From the NCBI GenBank assembly GCA_001777915.1, contig MFFN01000002.1, positions 62,001 through 126,000 on the forward strand: a stretch of DNA of 64,000 bases, in the 5' to 3' direction. This document shows, piece after piece, positions 8,661-16,980 of this stretch (position 1 is the stretch's first letter; each line of letters starts with the position of its first letter). The notes under the pieces are model-generated. The model made no database searches, was not told the DNA's origin, and worked only from the letters and a program-made list of their open reading frames with translations. The translations under genes were made by a program, and so were the position numbers. Source of the DNA: Candidatus Edwardsbacteria bacterium RifOxyA12_full_54_48. GTDB lineage: Bacteria > Edwardsbacteria > AC1 > EtOH8.

Positions 8661-8894
8661 TTGAATAGAGGCCCATCTCTGTACCCGCTGCCAAATTCAA
8701 CCCGCAATACCGGCAAGCCCTGGACCCCGCAAACAGTGGCACAACTAAAAGACTCGGCCAACCATAATACCCCCACCAGGGTAATAGGTCTAAAACTTGG
8801 CAGAACGGCGGAGGCCGTAGCTTCAAAAGCAAGCGAAAAGGGCATATCATTAAAACCCAACAACCAAAGACCGTATAACCGCACCAAGAAATAA
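8661..8894 (+). CDS. Small conserved hypothetical protein
   Basis: A 77-residue basic protein. The core runs from RNTGKPWTPQTVAQLKDSA through TPTRVIGLKLGRTAEAV to SLKPNNQRPYNR, a pattern I recognise from a short, widespread uncharacterised family with a predicted helix-turn-helix-like core. The only plausible in-frame start is TTG 8661 (or ATT 8655), because a stop lies just upstream. No strong ribosome site is seen. Function unknown; DNA binding is a guess from its Lys/Arg content. Confidence 0.5.
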   Translation: MNRGPSLYPLPNSTRNTGKPWTPQTVAQLKDSANHNTPTRVIGLKLGRTAEAVASKASEKGISLKPNNQRPYNRTKK

Positions 8895-8970
8895 AGCCCT
8901 GGCTGCTACCGTGCTTTTAAAAGCAGACAAAAGGAACCATACAATAAACAGTAAGCTAAGGAACCGAATC

Positions 8971-9345
8971 ATGGCTTCTCAGACGGTAAAATTCGAATAC
9001 AATGAAAGTAAAAACATCCTTTTCGTCGAGGATGATTATGTGATCAACTCAGAGGGTGAGGTTGACGCATTTTTAAAATTATACGCTGATAAGTTCAAAG
9101 TGATCGGCCGGAAGGTGCGCCTGGTTGCCTGCATAGACGGTTTGAAGATCAATCACAAGGTCCAGGATTATTACGGGGAACAGGTCAAAAAGCTTCTGGA
9201 CGGGACGATCATTTGCTTCGCCCGGTACGGCAGGGACCCGATGTCCAGGATGAACGTGCGTACATCATCCCGCAAGGTCAATTTTGATATAAACATTTAT
9301 GACACCAAGGAACAGGCAATAGAGGCGGTCGAGAGAATAAAGTGA
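8971..9345 (+). CDS. SpoIIAA/STAS-like small protein (first of two)
   Basis: A 124-residue alpha/beta protein. The ATG at 8971 (ahead of MASQTVKFEY) was chosen over a start at 8911 because AAGGAA lies just upstream of it. The alternation of strands (NILFVEDDYV, KVRLVACIDG, GTIICFARYG, VNFDINIYD) and helices fits a SpoIIAA/STAS-like fold, as in SEC14/STAS-like stress proteins. A phosphorylatable Ser cannot be named with confidence. It opens a short run of signalling genes that ends with a hybrid kinase at 13,470. Fold assignment is moderate; role unknown. Confidence 0.6.
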   Translation: MASQTVKFEYNESKNILFVEDDYVINSEGEVDAFLKLYADKFKVIGRKVRLVACIDGLKINHKVQDYYGEQVKKLLDGTIICFARYGRDPMSRMNVRTSSRKVNFDINIYDTKEQAIEAVERIK

Positions 9346-9387
9346 AACCCGAGCATTTCTTTTTAAAACAAAGTTGGAGGATGAATC

Positions 9388-9762
9388 ATGGATCTTGATT
9401 ATAAAATCTGGACCGATCTCGTCAAGAACCGGTTGTATTTGGTGATCAAAGGCTCCATCTCGGATGAAACGGCCAAAGCCGCGGCCGATAAGACCATGCA
9501 GGAGGCCAAAAAACTGCAATCCGGTTTCACCGTAATAACCGATATCTCCCAGGCCCATCCCACCGGCTCCAAAGGCGGTATCGAGATCAAACGGGCTCAG
9601 GCTTTTTTGGGATATATGGGAGTAAAGCGTATCATCCAGGTCATACCACGATCCGATAGCGGGGCGGCCCAACAGCAGGGAAACCCGCCGCAGGGATATT
9701 CTGCCGTCAATACGGCATCTTCGATAGAGGAGGGCGACGCCATATTGGACAGATCGGCATAA
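9388..9762 (+). CDS. SpoIIAA/STAS-like small protein (second of two)
   Basis: A 124-residue protein with the same strand-helix order as its upstream neighbour: NRLYLVIKGSIS, then a helix, SGFTVITDISQAHPTG, a helix, and VKRIIQVIPRS. This suggests two tandem SpoIIAA/STAS-like proteins of the same length. The segment VITDISQA resembles the strand before the phospho-Ser in anti-sigma antagonists. It has a good ribosome site (GGAGGATGAATC then ATG). It may act as a partner-switch element with the adjacent hybrid kinase; this is inference. Confidence 0.6.
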   Translation: MDLDYKIWTDLVKNRLYLVIKGSISDETAKAAADKTMQEAKKLQSGFTVITDISQAHPTGSKGGIEIKRAQAFLGYMGVKRIIQVIPRSDSGAAQQQGNPPQGYSAVNTASSIEEGDAILDRSA

Positions 9763-9800
9763 GCCGGTATCAAACCATAATTATGAAGGAGGGAACCAAA

Positions 9801-10001
9801 ATGTGGACTCCGATCATAGGCCGTAATGCGGGCGCTTTATGGAAGGTCCTTAATGCCAAGGGGGAACATAATCTCAGCGCCCTGAAAAAACAGGCCAAGC
9901 TGGACGACAAACAGCTTTACCTGGCCCTGGGCTGGCTGGCCCGGGAGGATAAGATAAAATTCACCCAAAATAAAAACCAGATCACAATTTCCCTGAAATA
10001 A
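9801..10001 (+). CDS. Small winged-helix protein (DUF2582-like)
   Basis: A 66-residue protein. The start at 9801 is set by AAGGAGGG at 9786-9793; an ATG at 9783 would precede that site. The sequence GALWKVLNAKGEHNLSALKKQ, then DDKQLYLALGWLAREDKIKF, then an ITISL strand matches the small winged helix-turn-helix family PF10771. Those proteins are presumed DNA-binding or protein-interaction modules. It is embedded in the SpoIIAA-like/hemerythrin/kinase operon. Confidence 0.7.
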   Translation: MWTPIIGRNAGALWKVLNAKGEHNLSALKKQAKLDDKQLYLALGWLAREDKIKFTQNKNQITISLK

Positions 10002-10019
10002 CCTTATGGAGCCTTTAAT

Positions 10020-10319
10020 ATGTACGCTACGGTAATTACCGAACGGGAGAGACAGCTGGGTTTCGTTGTGGCTGAAATGCCCCATCCCAAAAACCAGTAT
10101 TTGGCCGAGCCGGAAATAGTATCCGCAGTACTGTTCAGACTGGACGAAAATAATGTGGTTACCAAGGTTATTGACCCGGTAGGCGGGTATCGTTATTATC
10201 ATAAGCATCGGCTGGAGGACGGCTGGGTAACAGTCAGCAATGTTGAAGTAGAACCCCAGGAGGCCATCTTAAAGACCAGGGAATATCTTTCCAGCCACAA
10301 GGCAACGGAGATTTGCTGA
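10020..10319 (+). CDS. Hypothetical protein of the hemerythrin operon
   Basis: A 99-residue soluble protein with no family I recognise. It has alternating strands (YATVITERERQLGFVVAEM, VVTKVIDPVGGYRYYHKHR) and a C-terminal helix, and no signal peptide. Its stop is separated by one base from the bacteriohemerythrin start, so the two are co-transcribed. Its place between a winged-helix gene and an O2-binding protein suggests a signalling or redox accessory role, but nothing in the sequence shows it. Confidence 0.6.
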   Translation: MYATVITERERQLGFVVAEMPHPKNQYLAEPEIVSAVLFRLDENNVVTKVIDPVGGYRYYHKHRLEDGWVTVSNVEVEPQEAILKTREYLSSHKATEIC

Positions 10320-10320
10320 C

Positions 10321-10728
10321 ATGACGTTGATAAAATGGGCCGACCAATACAAGGTAAATATCGAGGAAATAGACGAGCAGCATATAAAATTGATTGATCT
10401 GGTCAATAAACTATATACTGCCCTGAAAAACGGAGGGGCCAGGGTCATTTTGGCTGGAATTTTGACCGAGATGATGGATTATGCCGAATATCATTTCGAA
10501 ACGGAGGAAACATTGTTCGGGCTTCATCTGTACCCCGAGACCATGCATCATATTCAGGAACATAATATGTTCAAGAAAACCATTATTTCCTTGAAGGAAA
10601 AGCACGAAAATGAAGATTATTCTGCCAGCATAGAAACCATGTGTTTTCTTAGGGAATGGCTGAAGAAACATATACTGGATGAAGATAAAAAGTATGCGCC
10701 CTTTTTCATCGGCAAGGGGGTGTGTTAA
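10321..10728 (+). CDS. Bacteriohemerythrin
   Basis: A 135-residue single-domain hemerythrin. The diiron ligands are visible in order: His in IDEQH (about 21), His and Glu in YHFETEE (about 58-62), the His cluster in MHHIQEH, and His and Asp in KKHILDED near 120. Known bacteriohemerythrins bind O2 (sometimes NO) reversibly in the cytoplasm. It begins one base after the preceding stop and lies about 50 bases before a hybrid kinase gene. This makes an oxygen- or redox-linked signalling unit plausible. Confidence 0.92.
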   Translation: MTLIKWADQYKVNIEEIDEQHIKLIDLVNKLYTALKNGGARVILAGILTEMMDYAEYHFETEETLFGLHLYPETMHHIQEHNMFKKTIISLKEKHENEDYSASIETMCFLREWLKKHILDEDKKYAPFFIGKGVC

Positions 10729-10779
10729 AACACCTTTTGAACCAGACCGTTCAGGTTGAGGCGGCGACGGGAGCAGGCA

Positions 10780-13470
10780 ATGTGGAATAAAACCCCAAAA
10801 AGAACCCGGCGGGAATTGTTTTATATGACAGGCTTTCTGGCCGTCATTATTTTATTCATTACCGCAGGGGCGACGCTATTTTATGCAAGGCAGAGCCGTG
10901 CCCTGGCGGAGGAACAAAAGGAAAATCTTTCGGCGATAGCGGACCTGAAATCATCCCTGATAGAGTCATGGTATCAGGAGCGCATCAATAACGCCTGGGG
11001 AATTGCCGACAGCCGTTCGTTTGCGGAAGCCACGGCCGGATGGTTCGAAAATCCGAAGGACGGACGGTTGAAAGAGGCGGTAGCCACACGCCTGAGATCA
11101 TTGCTCCGCTACAATCAATACGAAGCCATTCTTTTACTAAAGCCCGACGGCACGGTAATGATGGCGATCAACGATACATCCAAGCATGTCGGCCCCAAAG
11201 TAACCGGTTTTATAACCCAGGCCCTTGGCTCGGGCCGGGTTTTGACCAGCGATCTTTACTACTGTCCCGAAGCCAAACGTCCGCATATGGATTTTGTTGC
11301 GCCGATTGCATATCAAGGCAGGCGGACGGGGGCTTTGATCCTCCGGGTCGATCCCAGCAGGTTTTTTTATCCCCTTATTCGGAGTTGGCCGGCCCCCAGC
11401 CGCACTTCGGAGACCCTGCTGGTCAGGCAGGAGGGAGATTCGGTGCTTTTTTTGAATGACGTCCGGCATCGTGAAAATACCGCCCTGAAAATGAAAGAGC
11501 CCCTGACCGACACCAAGCTTCCGGCGGTGATGGCGGTAACCGGCAGGACCGGAACGGTCGAGGGATATGATTATCGGGGCCAGCCGGTTCTGGCGGCCTT
11601 GAGGAAGATATCCGGTACTTCATGGTTCATGGTTTCCAAGGTCGATGCCGAAGAGGTGTATGCCCCCGTAAAAAAACTTTTCATTACGGTAGCCTTGCTG
11701 GCCTTTTTTCTAACCGGGGTGGCGGCCGCAGCGGTGGTCATTGTTTGGTATCAGCGCAGGAACCAATATCTGGAATCGTTAATGTCGGCCGAGGCGCAGC
11801 TTAAGGAATCCAATACAAATCTTTTGGATAGCAACCAGGAGTTGGCGGCGACGGTGGAGGAATTGACGGCATCCGAACAGCAACTTAAGGCGGCCGAGGA
11901 GGAACTGCATCAGCAGCTGGATGATTTAACCAGAAACCAGGTGGAATTACTCCAAAGCAAACAACAGTTCCAGCTTCTGGCCGACAGTGCGCCGGATGCC
12001 ATTTTCATACAGATTGACGGGAAATATGCTTATGTCAACAAAGCCTGTCTGTCTCTTTACGGGGCGAAAAGACCGGAGCAGCTGATAGACAGCCCGATTA
12101 TCGAACGAATTCATCCCGATTTTCAGGAAATGGTTACTGAGAGAATCAGGACGATTAACCGGGAAAAGAGTGATCTTCCCGCGGTTGAATATAAGCACCT
12201 TAAACTGGATGGGACTCCGGTTGACGTCGAGGTTTCGGTAGTGCCCTTCGAGTACCAGGGGGATAACGGTGCATTGGTGTTCATGCGGGATGTTACCGAG
12301 CGCAGAAAGATCGAGCAGGAATTGCGGCACTCCCAAAAAATTGAGGCTATTGGTCTATTGGCCGGGGGTATTGCCCACGATTTCAATAATATGCTGGCCG
12401 GCATCATCGGCAATGTAGAATTGTTGGCTATGAAGCTGTTGGGAAATCGGGAATTATCCGCTTATGTCAATAATATTGCCAATGCCGCCGATCATGCGGC
12501 AACCCTCACCCGGCAATTGCTTACTTTCGCCAGAAAAGGGCGAGTGATATGGCAGCCAACCGACATCCACAATTTGATAGACGATACCTGCGGGATCTTG
12601 GAAAAAACCATTGATCGCCGCATAACGGTGAACCGTCAATTGGATGCTGTGCTGCCGGCAGTAAACGGTGATCCGTCCCAGCTGGAAAATATGTTATTAA
12701 ATCTCGGAGTGAATGCCAGGGATGCTATGCCCGAAGGCGGTTTGCTTACCTTTTCCACCCGCGATGAGGTGTTGAATAGCGATTTTATAAAAAACCATGG
12801 CTATCAGATAGAGCCAGGGAAGTACTTGCTTATATCGATATCCGATACCGGTGATGGGATGGATAATAATACATTAAAACATATATTTGAACCGTTTTTT
12901 ACAACAAAGGATCCCGGGAAAGGCACCGGCTTAGGATTGGCCAGCGTATATGGGACGATCATGAATCATAAAGGAGCGATAGAGGTTAAAAGCGAACCGG
13001 GGAAAGGGGCTCTATTCAATATCTGGCTTCCTTCAGTAATGAGCGTGGCACCTGAAAAAAAGGCTGCGGGACCCTTGGCGGATGATCTAACCGGCCAGGG
13101 CCGGATTTTGCTGGTAGATGATGAGGAAATGGTTCGGGAGGCGGCTCAAAATCTACTTAAGCACCTCGGGTACGAGGTATACACTTGTTCCGATGGCGCA
13201 GAGGCGGTAGGATTTTATGGCGAGCACCAGAACGAGATCGACCTGGTGATCATGGATATGATTATGCCTGTGATGAACGGTATGGATGCTTTTATCAAGC
13301 TTAAAAAAATCAATCCGAAAGTAAAGGTGCTGATTTCATCGGGCTTTAGCGCGGGGCGGGATTCAGATGAATTGTTTAAATTGGGGCTCAAGGGTTATTT
13401 AGGCAAGCCGTATCATTTGGCTGATCTGGCTGCGAAAATAAAGAAGGTTATAAATGAAGAGCCAGGCTGA
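10780..13470 (+). CDS. Membrane hybrid sensor kinase (sensor-PAS-HisKA-ATPase-receiver)
   Basis: An 896-residue protein; the ATG at 10780 (preceded by GGGAG) is preferred over an in-frame TTG at 10756. Order: membrane helix about 15-37, extracytoplasmic sensor to about 300, second helix about 305-330, coiled coil to about 400, PAS about 400-515. The HisKA phosphoacceptor is H533 in GGIAHDFNN. The ATPase has an N-box (LGVNARDAM), DTGDGMD and GKGTGLGL, and the C-terminal receiver carries D826 (VIMDMIMP). The sensor domain is clearly paralogous to that of the kinase at 31,277, sharing [11 protein letters not shown] and DYRG blocks. It probably closes the hemerythrin operon. Confidence 0.92.
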   Translation: MWNKTPKRTRRELFYMTGFLAVIILFITAGATLFYARQSRALAEEQKENLSAIADLKSSLIESWYQERINNAWGIADSRSFAEATAGWFENPKDGRLKEAVATRLRSLLRYNQYEAILLLKPDGTVMMAINDTSKHVGPKVTGFITQALGSGRVLTSDLYYCPEAKRPHMDFVAPIAYQGRRTGALILRVDPSRFFYPLIRSWPAPSRTSETLLVRQEGDSVLFLNDVRHRENTALKMKEPLTDTKLPAVMAVTGRTGTVEGYDYRGQPVLAALRKISGTSWFMVSKVDAEEVYAPVKKLFITVALLAFFLTGVAAAAVVIVWYQRRNQYLESLMSAEAQLKESNTNLLDSNQELAATVEELTASEQQLKAAEEELHQQLDDLTRNQVELLQSKQQFQLLADSAPDAIFIQIDGKYAYVNKACLSLYGAKRPEQLIDSPIIERIHPDFQEMVTERIRTINREKSDLPAVEYKHLKLDGTPVDVEVSVVPFEYQGDNGALVFMRDVTERRKIEQELRHSQKIEAIGLLAGGIAHDFNNMLAGIIGNVELLAMKLLGNRELSAYVNNIANAADHAATLTRQLLTFARKGRVIWQPTDIHNLIDDTCGILEKTIDRRITVNRQLDAVLPAVNGDPSQLENMLLNLGVNARDAMPEGGLLTFSTRDEVLNSDFIKNHGYQIEPGKYLLISISDTGDGMDNNTLKHIFEPFFTTKDPGKGTGLGLASVYGTIMNHKGAIEVKSEPGKGALFNIWLPSVMSVAPEKKAAGPLADDLTGQGRILLVDDEEMVREAAQNLLKHLGYEVYTCSDGAEAVGFYGEHQNEIDLVIMDMIMPVMNGMDAFIKLKKINPKVKVLISSGFSAGRDSDELFKLGLKGYLGKPYHLADLAAKIKKVINEEPG

Positions 13471-13496
13471 AAATAGTTTGGAGAATGCCGAATATC

Positions 13497-13967
13497 ATGA
13501 TTGGCGCCATAGCCGGAGGCATCATCGGCTCGGTCCACGAATATACCAAGAATAAATCCCCGGATTTCCCTTTGTTTGTGGCTGGATCGCATTCCATCGA
13601 TGATACCGTGCTTACCGTTGCGGTGGCTGATTGTTTGCTGAATAAAAAGGACTACGTCAAGACCTTTAGAGAATATGCCCGCCGATATCCCAATGCCGGA
13701 TATGGCGGGCCTTTTTATGATTGGGCGTTTCCCCCGGATCCCAAACCATATAATAGTTACGGCAATGGATCGGCCATGGGGGTCAGTCCGGTCGGTTTCT
13801 TCCGTAACAGCCACAAGGATGTCCTGAGGGCGGCCCAGGCCAGTGCCGTGGTCACCCACAACCATCCTGTGGGAATAAAAGGTGCCCAGGCCACGGCCGT
13901 CGCGGGCATTTTGCCGGGGCAGATCCGATACTGGAGATGGATGGTGGCCTGGGGAGAACCGTTCTGA
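13497..13967 (+). pseudogene. Truncated ADP-ribosylglycohydrolase-family gene
   Basis: About 156 codons match the N-terminal half of small ADP-ribosylglycohydrolase-like proteins: MIGAIAGGIIGS, SIDDTVLTVA (the usual TDDT metal motif), PNAGYGG, PYNSYGNGSAM, VSPVGFF and THNHPVGIKGAQATA. Similarity then stops abruptly, and the C-terminal half with its second metal-binding acidic motif is absent. Positions that are normally fixed have changed (T to I before DDT, R to G after GNGSAM, E to V in the THNHP block). These point to a decaying gene. The start at 13497 fits the family better than 13485. A terminator follows at once. Confidence 0.7.
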
Positions 13968-13990
13968 TGATAAGGTGATTGGATCATGAA

Positions 13991-14019
13991 AAAAAGCCGC
14001 AGCTTAGCTGCGGCTTTTT
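13991..14019. terminator. Bidirectional rho-independent terminator
   Basis: Perfect 9-bp stem AGCCGCAGC / GCTGCGGCT with loop TTA, flanked by five A on the left and T on the right, so it can work on both strands. It lies between the truncated ADP-ribosylglycohydrolase (+) and the only minus-strand gene. Confidence 0.92.
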
Positions 14020-14039
14020 ATGTTTGGCGGTAAAGAGCT

Positions 14040-14459
14040 TCAAGCAGTCAGGGTCTTTCTGATCCAGGGGTGCGGCGGCGGATCCTTGGCGACCGGAGCA
14101 GCGGAGATGACTGGTTCATTCTGGTATCTGGTAGTGGTCTTCGGGTCTATGGGGCCGGGCGCTGATGGCGGGAGAACTGTATTGCGCTTGGCGATTATGA
14201 TCTCGCCCTGATACGAGGAGGTCAGCTCGATGGGGGATGAAAATCCGGCGGAATCGACCGGGATCACAATGGGCCGGGGAAGATATTTCCGGAAATCGAT
14301 GGCGGCAATTGTGATATCGCTGCTTAAGGAAGAAGAGTCAACCGGAATGACTATCGGTCTGGGCAAAAATCTTTCCCAGTTGGGGCGGGCGTAACAGGTG
14401 GTGGTTATCCCGGCGAAGATGATTCCGCACAGGGCTGCGAAGATGGTTACTTTTTTCAT
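14040..14459 (-). CDS. Secreted hypothetical protein with an internal repeat
   Basis: A 139-residue protein and the only convincing minus-strand gene. A signal peptide is clear (MKKVTIFAALCGIIFAGITTTCYA, cut near 24). A strong ribosome site (AAGGAGA on the minus strand) precedes the ATG at 14459. The mature part contains two copies of a short motif with core LPRPIVIPVDS, about 25 residues apart, then a Pro-rich tail. No family is recognised. It ends at the bidirectional terminator. Likely periplasmic or surface-exposed. Confidence 0.7.
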   Translation of the reverse strand: MKKVTIFAALCGIIFAGITTTCYARPNWERFLPRPIVIPVDSSSLSSDITIAAIDFRKYLPRPIVIPVDSAGFSSPIELTSSYQGEIIIAKRNTVLPPSAPGPIDPKTTTRYQNEPVISAAPVAKDPPPHPWIRKTLTA

Positions 14460-14889
14460 TTTAGTTCTCCTTGGATTTATTTAGTTTATTTTGTTTGTTT
14501 GTTTGCGTTCAGGTATTATATACAAGCACTTATCATGCCAAGTCCGGCTTTGCCGCGTAATCGCTGTCATTGCAGCATATTGGTCGAGCAGACTGCTCTG
14601 GGTGAAATAAGAGGAAGCGCCATAAATATTGGACAGGTGCCGCAATGCGACTGCTATTGGAGGGTTTTAAAACAGGCATTGCTCCTTCCAGGCTATATAT
14701 GGTTAACTGAAATAAACCGGGAAATTATTATTCCTGGCGGGAATACCGATGGCCCTGAGCAAGGCATGAATTTTAAAAGACATGTATTTCCAACCATTGT
14801 CGTTTTAAAAGGACAGATATAGCATGATCGTTTTTTGGCACTGATCGGCAAAGCAAGCAATCCCAAGGCCTTGATCAAAATATTTAACT
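14460..14889. other. Divergent intergenic region
   Basis: This separates the divergent genes at 14459 (-) and 14950 (+). A + frame at 14499-14822 is open but has no ribosome site and no recognisable protein features, so it is not called. The only supported element is the sigma-54-type site at its right edge. Confidence 0.5.
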
Positions 14890-14905
14890 TGGCATGCAAT
14901 CTGCT
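14890..14905 (+). promoter_or_regulatory. Sigma-54 (RpoN) promoter
   Basis: TGGCATGCAATCTGCT matches the -24/-12 consensus TGGCACG-N4-TTGCW at the key positions, with GG at 14891-14892 and GC at 14903-14904 correctly 10 bases apart. It lies 45 bases before the ATG at 14950. An NtrC-type sigma-54 activator is encoded 4 kb downstream (18,739), a plausible cognate regulator. Confidence 0.65.
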
Positions 14906-14949
14906 ACATTATTCAGGTGAACCGTAAATGGAAATAAAGGAGAAACTAA

Positions 14950-15582
14950 ATGTCCCCCGCATCAGTAAAAAAAGCAGGTTTGATAGCAGCAACAGTATCA
15001 TTGATGTTCACCGGCATACAGTGCTCCCTGCAGAATCCGGTGGCACCTTCATGGGAGGCCGATATTAATGTCCCGCTTTTAACCAGCAACACTTATATCG
15101 GCGATTTTCTCGGTCTCAAGAACTCCGGCAGCAAAGACCCCTTTGTTCCGGTCATCCTGGGAGCCACCAGCATCACCGGCCAGGTCAGGGAAGTTGACGT
15201 TTCGGCATTAAGCGGAATGGTAAGCAACGGGGCCGTCAATTACGATCTGGAAAACCGGCTGGCCATCGGGTTGGATACGGCTGTCATATATATCAGCCGT
15301 GACCCCGCCACTGTTTATCAGGCGCCGGAAGTGGTCATTGGCCCGCTACGTATAGAGGCCGCCGAGGTTGATGCCAATGGAAATGTAATTCAGTCCAGGA
15401 CCACCAAGATAAATATGACCCTTACCGAAAAGGAGATGGCGGTGTTAACCGATGAGTCGGGGACAGTATATGTAGGCTATTACCTGGTCACCAGCGGCAC
15501 CAACGGGCTGTCGGTAAATATCCAGCCCACCGATTATCTTAAAACAGCGGTACTGATCTCGGTCAGGACCAAGGTCAACTGA
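14950..15582 (+). CDS. Secreted/lipoprotein-like protein of unknown function
   Basis: A 210-residue exported protein. The N-terminus is basic, then hydrophobic, ending in MFTGIQCS, where Cys26 could be a lipidated residue although the lipobox is not canonical. The rest is beta-rich with repeated VDV/VYI strands and no family I recognise. It begins 45 bases after a sigma-54 promoter and is followed after 16 bases by an outer-membrane barrel gene, so the pair is probably one transcript. It may be a periplasmic or outer-membrane-tethered partner of that barrel. Confidence 0.65.
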   Translation: MSPASVKKAGLIAATVSLMFTGIQCSLQNPVAPSWEADINVPLLTSNTYIGDFLGLKNSGSKDPFVPVILGATSITGQVREVDVSALSGMVSNGAVNYDLENRLAIGLDTAVIYISRDPATVYQAPEVVIGPLRIEAAEVDANGNVIQSRTTKINMTLTEKEMAVLTDESGTVYVGYYLVTSGTNGLSVNIQPTDYLKTAVLISVRTKVN

Positions 15583-15598
15583 CCGGCAGGACAGGGCG

Positions 15599-16897
15599 AT
15601 GAAACTTTCAATAAAAATAAACCTGGTGTTTTTAACGGCATCGATGGCGGCATTAAATGCGTATGCTTTCGACAGTTTCGAGCCCCGGACCATGGCCCAG
15701 GCAGGGGCCACCCTGGTAAGATCCCGCGGAGTGGAGGGCTCACTGGCCAATCCGGCCAACTTGGGGATGGAAAATAACGGCGGCCTCAACATCAAACTGT
15801 TCCATTTTGGCGCGATGGCAGGCAATAATTCATTCAGCCTGAAAGATTACAACCGGGCCTCCGGGGATTTTCTGGACGAAGGGGAAAAAGAAGCCCTTCT
15901 TCGGGCCATTCCCTCTTCGGGTTTCCGGGCCTCAGCCTCGGTGGATGCCATGTTGCTGGGGCTGGCTGCCGGGCGGATGGCCCTGACTGTCAACCTGCGT
16001 TCGGCCGAGAGCGTCTGCATACCCCGGGACCTTTTCGATCTGGCCCTTTTCGGGAACCAGCTGGACAGAACCTACAGCCTGGCGGCCAGCGATATGGGGG
16101 ATGCCTGGACCGTTGCGGCCACCACCCTATCCTATGGCCAGCCAATAAAAATCGGGGTATTCAAAGGATTGGCCCTGGGGATAGGGATCAAACACCTGAT
16201 GGGCATAAATTACGGGAAAATGGGCGGAGAGTTAAGTTTTACCACCAGCGGATCGGGCTTTAATAACACCGGGCTTATCGAGATCCTGTCCGCCGGGGAA
16301 AATGATTTCGATACCAGAAGGCTTAACATGAACGGGTCCGGCTTTGCCGCCGACCTGGGCCTGGCCTGCCAGCTGAACCATCATTGGTCCCTGGGAGCCT
16401 CGCTGATGAATCTGAGCAATGGAATAACCTGGAAGAACGACACCAGAAAAAGAGTTTTAAATATGGAAGTAAATGAACTGCCCCTGCTGGGGGACAGCCT
16501 TACCGGGATGCTTTCGGGCAATCAGATCATTGACCGGACCGATACCCTGGGAGGGATCTTCCGGTCGCGGTACCCGGCCGCCTTCAATGCCGGCATCGCC
16601 TATGACTCAAAATACTTCTCCGCCGAGCTGGATGTGAGGAAAGGCTTCTATAACGGCGCCGGCAGCGCCGCCCGATGGCAGTTGGCCCAGGGGTTTGAGT
16701 TAAGGCTTATCTCCTTTCTTCCGCTTAGGGCCGGACTGGCCGTATGGGATAATCGGACCATCGTCTACAGCGCCGGCAGCGGGTTGAAACTGGGCTTCAT
16801 CAGGTTAGACGCGGCAGCCACCAGCCTGGGGTTTCCCGGCTATAATTCCCAGGGATTTGGGGCGAGCGTTTCGGCAGGCCTGGCATTCGGCAGGTAG
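15599..16897 (+). CDS. Outer-membrane beta-barrel protein (DUF5723/FadL-PorV-like)
   Basis: A 432-residue protein with a signal peptide (cut near residue 24, after AYA) and the opening FEPRTMAQAGATLVRSRGVEGSLANPANLG. The mostly-G-A...NPA motif is typical of PorV/FadL-like barrels of the FCB group. The rest alternates Gly/aromatic-rich strands and ends in a short strand with terminal aromatic residues (LAFGR). It is downstream of, and probably co-transcribed with, the exported protein at 14950. Substrate unknown. Confidence 0.8.
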   Translation: MKLSIKINLVFLTASMAALNAYAFDSFEPRTMAQAGATLVRSRGVEGSLANPANLGMENNGGLNIKLFHFGAMAGNNSFSLKDYNRASGDFLDEGEKEALLRAIPSSGFRASASVDAMLLGLAAGRMALTVNLRSAESVCIPRDLFDLALFGNQLDRTYSLAASDMGDAWTVAATTLSYGQPIKIGVFKGLALGIGIKHLMGINYGKMGGELSFTTSGSGFNNTGLIEILSAGENDFDTRRLNMNGSGFAADLGLACQLNHHWSLGASLMNLSNGITWKNDTRKRVLNMEVNELPLLGDSLTGMLSGNQIIDRTDTLGGIFRSRYPAAFNAGIAYDSKYFSAELDVRKGFYNGAGSAARWQLAQGFELRLISFLPLRAGLAVWDNRTIVYSAGSGLKLGFIRLDAAATSLGFPGYNSQGFGASVSAGLAFGR

Positions 16898-16936
16898 CAT
16901 ATAGCCTTAAGTTAAAAATAAATATAACCTTGCACA

Positions 16937-16980
16937 ATATGTCATATTTATATGACCACAGTCATATAAATATGACATAT
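16937..16980. promoter_or_regulatory. Nested palindrome, candidate double operator
   Basis: A perfect 20-bp inverted repeat with a 4-nt centre (CACA). Each arm contains its own palindrome: GTCATATTTATATGAC at 16941-16956 and GTCATATAAATATGAC at 16961-16976, each 7-2-7. The centres are 20 bp apart, about two helical turns, as for two dimers bound side by side. There is no T-tract, which argues against a simple terminator. It sits 40 bases after the barrel gene and about 265 bases before the receiver-kinase gene. Confidence 0.6.

Noticed and set aside
10719-10738. Small stem-loop over the hemerythrin stop codon (GGTGT...ACACC then TTTT)
   Set aside because: Only five pairs and overlapping the stop; too weak to call a terminator, although attenuation before the kinase gene is possible.
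14499-14822. Open + frame of 107 codons in the divergent intergenic region
   Set aside because: No ribosome site, no recognisable fold, and composition unlike neighbouring genes.
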